Below are positions 58,294-64,000 of a stretch of DNA of 64,000 nucleotides, in pieces; positions within the stretch are counted from its first letter, which is position 1, and each line of letters opens with the position of its first letter. The notes under the pieces are model-generated. The model was not told the origin of the DNA, did no database searches, and worked only from the letters and a program-made list of their open reading frames with translations. Source of the DNA: Ditibartonella apis (GTDB lineage Bacteria > Pseudomonadota > Alphaproteobacteria > Rhizobiales > Rhizobiaceae); contig NZ_LXYU01000004.1 of assembly GCF_001952075.1 (NCBI RefSeq), positions 186,001 through 250,000 on the forward strand. Direction: 5' to 3'. A program made the translations under genes and the position numbers.

Positions 58294-59304
58294 ATGCATT
58301 TTTTCAGGTTCTGGTCGGGTGGTGTGGTTCTATTTGTCCTTGTCTTCTATCTTAGTATAGCGTGGGGGGGAACTTTTTCTTCTCCATCAGATGTTTTTCA
58401 GGTGTTGATATCGCGCGAGCCAAACAATTACGGTCAAGCCTCTATTCTTTATCAACGTTTTCCGCGAGCGCTTATCGCAATTTATGCCGGACTTATCATG
58501 GCAAGTTCGGGATTGGTATTTCAAGGCTTAATCCGCAATCCGCTGGCTTCGGCTTCATCACTCGGAATAAATGCGGGTGCGACACTTTTTGTCGTGGGCG
58601 GTGCACTTTTATTCGGCGCAAATCTGCCAGAGCAGGGGGTATCCGCTTTATGTGGTGGACTTTTCGGTTTTCTTCTCTGTACTCTTATTGCCCGCATCGC
58701 CGGTAACAATGAAAAGACCACCGGTCTCATGCTGATTTTATCAGGTTCGCTTGTAACTATGCTGCTCATTGGCCTAAGCAATGCACTGTTATTGTCTTAC
58801 GCCGATAGAAGAGGTGAATTCCTCTCCTGGATTGCCGGCAATATCAACCATGCCTATATCGATCGCCTATATCAATTCTGGTGGATTGGCTTAATAGCAC
58901 TGGCATTGGTTTTTGTGCTGTCAAAACCGCTCACCCTTATCCTCCTCGGAAATGAAAAAGCTGCTTCAATGGGGGTCAAAACAGTTGCTATTTCACGATT
59001 TGCCATGGCATGTGCAATTGTTGCATCGTGTTCGGCTGTTGCTGTCTGCGGGCCAATCAGTTTTATAGGCCTCATCGTTCCGCATATGGTAAAACCTCTG
59101 GTCGGTCAGGACTTTCGCGTAACTTTACCGGCATCAGCATTAACCGGTGCAATTTTATGCCTTTTGGCTAGCACTATTTCACAGAATGCTTTTCAGCCTT
59201 ATGTTGTCAATACAGGAATTATTCTGGATTTATTCGGCGGTATTGTTTTTATTTTACTCATAAGGAAATTCTATGTTTCTCCAAAAAACAGGAGCGACAT
59301 ATGA
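58294..59304 (+). CDS. FecCD-family iron-complex permease 1
   Basis: FecCD/BtuC-type permeases form the translocation path for ferric siderophores, haem or B12. The 336 residues form about nine to ten helices and include YQRFPRALIAIYAGLIMASSGLVFQGLIRNPLASASSLGINAG, the family signature, and the coupling-helix region GPISFIGLIVPHMVKPLVGQDFR. It overlaps the second permease by 4 bases, so translation is coupled. The substrate cannot be read from the sequence. Confidence 0.93.
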   Translation: MHFFRFWSGGVVLFVLVFYLSIAWGGTFSSPSDVFQVLISREPNNYGQASILYQRFPRALIAIYAGLIMASSGLVFQGLIRNPLASASSLGINAGATLFVVGGALLFGANLPEQGVSALCGGLFGFLLCTLIARIAGNNEKTTGLMLILSGSLVTMLLIGLSNALLLSYADRRGEFLSWIAGNINHAYIDRLYQFWWIGLIALALVFVLSKPLTLILLGNEKAASMGVKTVAISRFAMACAIVASCSAVAVCGPISFIGLIVPHMVKPLVGQDFRVTLPASALTGAILCLLASTISQNAFQPYVVNTGIILDLFGGIVFILLIRKFYVSPKNRSDI

Positions 59305-60362
59305 AGATATCCAAAACACTTGATGGGCGGCTTTCTGTCCTTTTTTTAAATGGAAAAGAGCTTGTTATACGCAATTTCGTTGTTGCAATAGCGCTCCTGT
59401 TTTTCTCGGCTTTTCTTTTTTTAGTCTCGCTGAATATCGGAACAATTGATACCGGCCTCATTGATTTCTGGAAGCTCATTAAAGGAGACGAGATTAATCA
59501 ACAATCCTACTTTGCTTTATGGGATGTGCGGCTTCCGCGATTGGCTTTGGCATTTTTGATTGGTTGGAGCGTTGCAGTTTCGGGAGCTATATTACAGCCG
59601 ATTGCTCGTAATCCTTTGGCTGATCCGGGCCTATTCGGTATTAGTCACGGTTCTTTAACAATGACAATCGTTTTGCTTGCGTTCATTCCCGGTGCTTCTC
59701 GTATGCTTATCACATTGGCCTCTCTTGCCGGCGGCTTGGGAACAGCATTACTTTTGCTCGCTTTGGTCGGCAACCGGCACTCCGGCGGGTTGGTCATTCT
59801 GTTGATGGGAATTGCCGTTGCGACAGTGCTTGCTTCTATCAACTCATTCCTTATACTTTATCTGCCAACCGAAGCATCCTACAATGCATCTAGTTGGATG
59901 GCCGGTTCTCTATTTCAGGCAAACTGGTTAAGTGTTTCGGCTTTTACACTGCTTTTTGTATTCAGTCTTTTGGGAATTTTTCTGGCCGGACATTCTCTCA
60001 ATCGTTACGACTTGGGAAACGAGCTCGCACAATCGCTTGGTGAGCCGGTTATTGTTTCTCGTCCCCTGTTATTGTTATTCGCCGTTCTATTAAGCGCAGC
60101 TTCGGTGACAATTGTCGGACCGCTTGCTTTTTTGGGTATCCTTGCGCCGCAAATTGCACAATTTCTGACTGGCGCGAATGGTAGCGCCAGACTTTATATT
60201 TCCGGTCTCGTGGGTGCCAATCTCGTCATCGGCGCCGATATTATTTCAAAAAATGCCACAACTATTTCAATGCCTCTCGGGTTGACCACAACCATCATAG
60301 GCGTTCCGCTGTTCATTATCGTTTTACGGATAAGAACTCTTCGTCAATATTTTCAAAAATAA
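59301..60362 (+). CDS. FecCD-family iron-complex permease 2
   Basis: This is the heterodimer partner of the preceding permease. The 353 residues include WDVRLPRLALAFLIGWSVAVSGAILQPIARNPLADPGLFGISHG and GPLAFLGILAPQIAQFLTGANGSARLYISG, the same two signatures in paralogous form, with a cytosolic N-terminal extension of about 25 residues. Two different permease genes point to a FecCD-like heterodimer rather than a BtuC-like homodimer. The binding-protein gene starts 11 bases later. Confidence 0.93.
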   Translation: MKISKTLDGRLSVLFLNGKELVIRNFVVAIALLFFSAFLFLVSLNIGTIDTGLIDFWKLIKGDEINQQSYFALWDVRLPRLALAFLIGWSVAVSGAILQPIARNPLADPGLFGISHGSLTMTIVLLAFIPGASRMLITLASLAGGLGTALLLLALVGNRHSGGLVILLMGIAVATVLASINSFLILYLPTEASYNASSWMAGSLFQANWLSVSAFTLLFVFSLLGIFLAGHSLNRYDLGNELAQSLGEPVIVSRPLLLLFAVLLSAASVTIVGPLAFLGILAPQIAQFLTGANGSARLYISGLVGANLVIGADIISKNATTISMPLGLTTTIIGVPLFIIVLRIRTLRQYFQK

Positions 60363-60373
60363 GGAAATATTCC

Positions 60374-61336
60374 ATGCGTATCAAATATTCAGGTGCCTTA
60401 ATTGCAATCCTTCTGTCAACAATTTTCACGGCGGCTGGAGCGCGGGAAGTCGTTGATACTATGGGGCGAAATGTTAATATTCCGGATCATCCCGAGAGGG
60501 TAGTTGTCATGAGTGAACCTGCCATCGCTGTTCCGATGATCGAGCTCGGTGTAACACCTGTCGGCAGTTTCGGTAGGGCAGATGACGGCACCTATCAGGT
60601 TGGCGCAGATTTTATTGATATCCTGTTCGGACCGAACCAGAAAAAACCTCAAGGCATAGGCAATAACCGTCAGGTCGATCTTGAAAAACTTTACTCGATG
60701 AAACCGGACCTCATTATCGGCACCGAGTTCGACGTTGATAAGGTCAAACAGCTTTCTTCAGTCGCTCCTGTTTATATGCAACATTATACAACCGGACATC
60801 TTGATAATTTTGCAATTGAAGAAAACCTAGCAAAACTTTTCGGCAAAGAAGACACATTTCAGAATTTGAAAGCAAAATACGTTGAAGACGTTCAGGAGAC
60901 AAAAAAGCAACTTCCTGAAAGTCTTGCAAACAAGACATATTTACCGGTTATCATTATGGACCAGATCAATATCGTGGGAGAGGGGATCGGCGTGTCTCAA
61001 CCCCTCAACGATTTGGGGATGAAACCTTTTGAAGTTTCGAACGATGCAACGCATTCGGATGGATCACCGAAAATTGTATTGCCGATAAGTGCTGAAACTT
61101 TCGGTTCTCTTAACCCCGATATCCTCGTGGTTATCATCAATTGGGGCGCCCCCGACAAAAGCGCTTCGGCAACGCGGGAAGCTTTGAACAAGCTGGTGCC
61201 GGGGTGGGAAAATTACATGAAACCGGCCCGTGAAGGACGTGTCATTTATCTTGACGGTTCCAAGGTTTTCACACCCGGTTTTGTCAGTGCCCACTATACA
61301 TTAAGCGAAGTAAGAAATTGGGCCAAAACGCGATAA
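60374..61336 (+). CDS. Periplasmic iron-complex binding protein (FecB/FhuD-like)
   Basis: The 320 residues start with a signal peptide ending near TAAGA and the type III binding-protein fold: REVVDTMGRNVNIPDHPERVVVMSEPAIAVPMIELGVTPVGS, LEKLYSMKPDLIIGTEFD and the C-terminal lobe with LNPDILVVIINWG. No lipobox is present, so it should be free in the periplasm. It delivers a ferric complex from the TonB receptor to the two permeases. The ligand (siderophore, citrate or other) is not evident. Confidence 0.92.
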   Translation: MRIKYSGALIAILLSTIFTAAGAREVVDTMGRNVNIPDHPERVVVMSEPAIAVPMIELGVTPVGSFGRADDGTYQVGADFIDILFGPNQKKPQGIGNNRQVDLEKLYSMKPDLIIGTEFDVDKVKQLSSVAPVYMQHYTTGHLDNFAIEENLAKLFGKEDTFQNLKAKYVEDVQETKKQLPESLANKTYLPVIIMDQINIVGEGIGVSQPLNDLGMKPFEVSNDATHSDGSPKIVLPISAETFGSLNPDILVVIINWGAPDKSASATREALNKLVPGWENYMKPAREGRVIYLDGSKVFTPGFVSAHYTLSEVRNWAKTR

Positions 61337-61434
61337 AATAATTTATTTCACCATGTAAAATAATTATTGACTCGAGATATAACATGAGTAATAAACTCAT
61401 CTTTAATTTATTTCGCCAAAGAGGGTTTTATCCG

Positions 61435-63546
61435 ATGTCAGTAATGTTATCGAAAACGAGGTTCCTTGTCTCGTCGGCTCATTGCCAGCTATTTTGCAGT
61501 TTTGTTTTTTTATCGTGCGCAATACCTTCTGCCTTTGCAGAGGATGGTGAGAATACGAAAGAGACACAATCAACTGTATTGGAGAAAGTTGTCATCAGTG
61601 GCGAAAAATCCTTAAGATCACTGCAACACACGGCTAGTTCGGTGACTGCTATAAGTGGCGACCGTATTGAGGAAAGACCGGCGGTAACGACGTTGACCGA
61701 TCTTTTGAAAGGTACGCCCAATGTTCTTTATACTAACGATAGTGATGCACCTATCATTCGCGGCGTGGATACCAAAGGGCCGCTGGTCAAGGGTAATGCT
61801 TATCTGGCTAATCCGATTCCGCGCGCGACCATCAGTGTCGATGGTCGTTATCTAAGTTCCGGAGAATTCGGAATAGGGGCCGCACCGATTTGGGATGTGG
61901 AGTCGGTCGAAGTTTTTCGCGGACCGCAAACGACAACACAGGGAGCAAACGCCATTGCCGGTGCAGTTGTTATCAAAACGAAAGATCCGACATTTACACC
62001 GGAAGCTGAAATACAGTCACTTTATGGCACGAGAGCACAAAAACGCGGTTCTCTGATGGCTTCCGGCCCGATTACGCAGGAACTCGCAGGACGTGTTGCA
62101 TTGGATTACAGTGGGCGCGATACGTTTATCAAATACACCAATCCGCAGTTTCTGGATTCGGATATGGATAACGATCCAAGAAATGTTAATGGTCGCGTAA
62201 AACTGCTATGGCAACCTTCTGAATTACCGGGTTTTGAAGGAAAACTTACCTATTCCCATATGGATGTCAAACGTCCCGCTTTCGAAATTGCGTCTCACCC
62301 CTATGATCAACTCCACGATACGCGTAATAGTACTGATAACATACAGACCAAGACCGATGCCGGCATACTCGACACGAAATATGATCTCGGAAATACGGTT
62401 ATATTGTTTAACCAATTGCAATATTCAAATGGCACTTATGATTATAATTTTGGTCGTTCGTTTAATGGCACTGCCTCGAAAGATTACGACAATGTGTCGA
62501 ATGAGTTCCGCGTCAATTTCGGCGACGAAACAACGACATTTAGCGGCCTTGGCGGTGTGTTTTATTCAAAAAGCAATTCAGAAAACCACATGTTGCATGA
62601 TTTTGCATCGACCGATTTTACGGTTGATCAGGATAGTGTCGGTGTTTTCAGTGAATTGACCTATAGGTTTGCTGAAAAATGGGCTTTGACGGGTGGTTTG
62701 CGTTATCAATATGACGGAATTCGGCATGACGGAGTCGCAAGCTACGTTCCCGGGGTCCGTCACATCTATGACGAGAGTTTTGATGCTGTTCTTCCGAAAG
62801 TTTCTCTTTCTTACGATATTCGAGACGACATAACAGTTGGCGTCATGGCATCTCGCGGTTACCTTCCAGGTGGCACAGGTCTGAACTTTTCGGGCAAACG
62901 CTACTACAATTTTGACGCTGAAAAGGCATGGAATTACGAAATCTTCTCCCGTATCACAGTGCTTGATAGCAAGCTTTCATTGACGCCGAATATTTTCTAC
63001 ACGCGTTACACAGATTCGCAGCGTTCTGTTACCGATTACATGAATGGCAAACAATTCGGTTCAATCATTGTTAATGCCGACGAAGCAAAAACCTATGGTG
63101 CAGAATTGGGAGCTGATTATCAGGTTCTGGATAATGTGTTATTGCGGGGTGGGTTAGGGCTTCTCCACACTGATACAAGTGAATTTGGTGACACACGCGG
63201 CAATGTGTTTAATGGGAAGAAATTTGCCAAAGCACCGGGTTATATGTTCAATGTCGGTGCCGATTGGGACATAATCGAGAATTTGAGGCTGAGCGGAGAT
63301 GTTCGCTATACGGACGATTATTACTCGACAGACGAAAATGATCCCGATTTACGGGTAGGGTCCTACGCTATCGCAAACATGCAGCTTTCTTATAAGCCCA
63401 ACGACCATATGGAAATATTCGGCTACGCGAAAAATTTGTTTGACGAACGTGTACCGACAGAAAAGAATCGTGATCGCATCGCTGGAATTCAAGCCTATAT
63501 GACAGAGCCGCGCGAATTCGGTGTAGGACTAAGGATGAAGTTCTAA
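61435..63546 (+). CDS. TonB-dependent outer membrane receptor for an iron complex
   Basis: TonB-dependent receptors bring ferric complexes across the outer membrane with energy from TonB-ExbBD. The preferred start is ATG 61435, with GAGGG 9 bases upstream and a signal peptide ending IPSAFA; ATG 61384 would add 17 residues. Of 703 residues, a TonB-box-like STVLEKVVISG is followed by the plug (TLTDLLKGTPNVLY, VESVEVFRGPQTTTQGANAIAGAVVIKTKDP). A 22-strand barrel follows, ending in the sorting signal GVGLRMKF with terminal Phe. YAKNLFDERVPTEK is the usual late motif. No tonB or exb genes are in the window. Confidence 0.93.
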   Translation: MSVMLSKTRFLVSSAHCQLFCSFVFLSCAIPSAFAEDGENTKETQSTVLEKVVISGEKSLRSLQHTASSVTAISGDRIEERPAVTTLTDLLKGTPNVLYTNDSDAPIIRGVDTKGPLVKGNAYLANPIPRATISVDGRYLSSGEFGIGAAPIWDVESVEVFRGPQTTTQGANAIAGAVVIKTKDPTFTPEAEIQSLYGTRAQKRGSLMASGPITQELAGRVALDYSGRDTFIKYTNPQFLDSDMDNDPRNVNGRVKLLWQPSELPGFEGKLTYSHMDVKRPAFEIASHPYDQLHDTRNSTDNIQTKTDAGILDTKYDLGNTVILFNQLQYSNGTYDYNFGRSFNGTASKDYDNVSNEFRVNFGDETTTFSGLGGVFYSKSNSENHMLHDFASTDFTVDQDSVGVFSELTYRFAEKWALTGGLRYQYDGIRHDGVASYVPGVRHIYDESFDAVLPKVSLSYDIRDDITVGVMASRGYLPGGTGLNFSGKRYYNFDAEKAWNYEIFSRITVLDSKLSLTPNIFYTRYTDSQRSVTDYMNGKQFGSIIVNADEAKTYGAELGADYQVLDNVLLRGGLGLLHTDTSEFGDTRGNVFNGKKFAKAPGYMFNVGADWDIIENLRLSGDVRYTDDYYSTDENDPDLRVGSYAIANMQLSYKPNDHMEIFGYAKNLFDERVPTEKNRDRIAGIQAYMTEPREFGVGLRMKF

Positions 63547-63585
63547 TCGGGTTGTGACAAAAGTCATGATCTAATCGATATGGAG

Positions 63586-63619
63586 AAAGCTATATAGCGC
63601 TGTGGCTATATGGCTTTTT
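63586..63619 (+). terminator. Intrinsic terminator after the TonB receptor
   Basis: A 13-pair imperfect stem (63586-63598 with 63605-63617, one G-U pair, AAAGCTATATAGC side) with a six-base loop is followed by further T residues. It closes the five-gene iron operon 40 bases after the stop. Confidence 0.85.
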
Positions 63620-64000
63620 CGCGTTTTTTGAAAAATTCTTGCAATTTGTGTTGCGAAGAAATTGATTCAATAGAATTCGTGAGATAACGAAGTCAGGCGG
63701 GGCTAGAAAACCGCGCTTCAAAAAACGGTATGAGTTAGTTGTTCCAAAAAATGCATAAAAGACAAAGGGAAAAAATTAACCGATAGAACATTTGACGTTG
63801 TTTTAGCTGCTACAATCGTGGGCTGGAGCTTTACAACCAATTCCGCAACCAATCGGGTAAGCAATCTGAAGTGCTGAAGATTGCCGCCGCGCTAACCGAT
63901 AGAAACATTAACGGGATTTTGAAAAAAGAAATATGCGTTGATTGTGTCACTCAATTATTCGTGATAGATTTAAACTAGATATTATTGTTCAACCTTCGAA
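63620..64000. other. Window-end intergenic region with a possible gene remnant
   Basis: No intact gene is visible. A 61-codon + strand frame at 63796-63978, preceded by an in-frame stop and lacking a start, reads like protein (..ELYNQFRNQSGKQSEVLKIAAALTDRN..). It may be a decayed gene; I do not recognise the family. Confidence 0.35.

Overview
The window reads as a chromosome segment of an alphaproteobacterium of the order Rhizobiales, most likely a Bartonella-type organism. This is an inference. It rests on moderately low GC, a DUF3572/divK pair, the order nuoA-N/birA/rnj/proS/lolC/lolD, an IalB-family gene, the short proline tRNA ligase without an editing insertion, and the sdhE-mfd pair. 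Combined iron, surface-glycan and envelope genes suit a host-associated lifestyle, and a bee-gut Bartonella would be compatible. No plasmid, prophage, transposase or CRISPR array is visible.

Layout. 1-1,628: the 5' part of a DUF3572 gene, divK, and convergent rplM-rpsI sharing a bidirectional terminator. 1,629-3,031: a gene-poor stretch with protein-like fragments broken by stops and frameshifts. 3,032-8,882: metY, recJ and convergent parE. 9,043-13,659: a surface-sugar cluster (GT2 glycosyltransferase plus YdjC/ChbG deacetylase on +, facing lipB, a GtrII-like membrane transferase and GtrA on -). 14,201-16,492: a LemA/TPM/TPM operon and a possible small membrane protein. 16,991-17,382: tRNA-Val and tRNA-Asp. 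17,962-32,544: the complete 14-gene respiratory complex I operon, followed by birA and rnj. 35,366-38,651: proS-lolC-lolD. 38,707-39,743: azlCD. 39,897-43,697: sdhE-mfd. 43,820-48,304: a DsbA-family oxidoreductase, a YejA-like peptide-binding protein, ialB and gpt. 48,898-56,900: tRNA-Lys, rlpA, a D-Ala-D-Ala carboxypeptidase homologue, and tmk-holB-metG-tatD-MBL hydrolase. 57,492-63,546: a five-gene iron-complex uptake operon (ATPase, two permeases, binding protein, TonB-dependent receptor).

Most of the window is conserved housekeeping. Two parts deserve most attention. First, the 9.0-12.9 kb glycan cluster has the parts list of an aminosugar lipid modification route: polyprenyl-phosphate sugar synthase, NaxD-like deacetylase, GtrA flippase and multi-spanning transferase. 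Second, the carboxypeptidase homologue at 50.8-52.0 kb keeps the SxxK motif but has lost the KTG motif (Ala-Asn-Ala) and has Asn-Gly-Asn at the SxN position, so it may be a pseudo-enzyme. Several start codons were moved downstream of the longest open frame because a Shine-Dalgarno match and the family N-terminus support the internal start; each case is noted.
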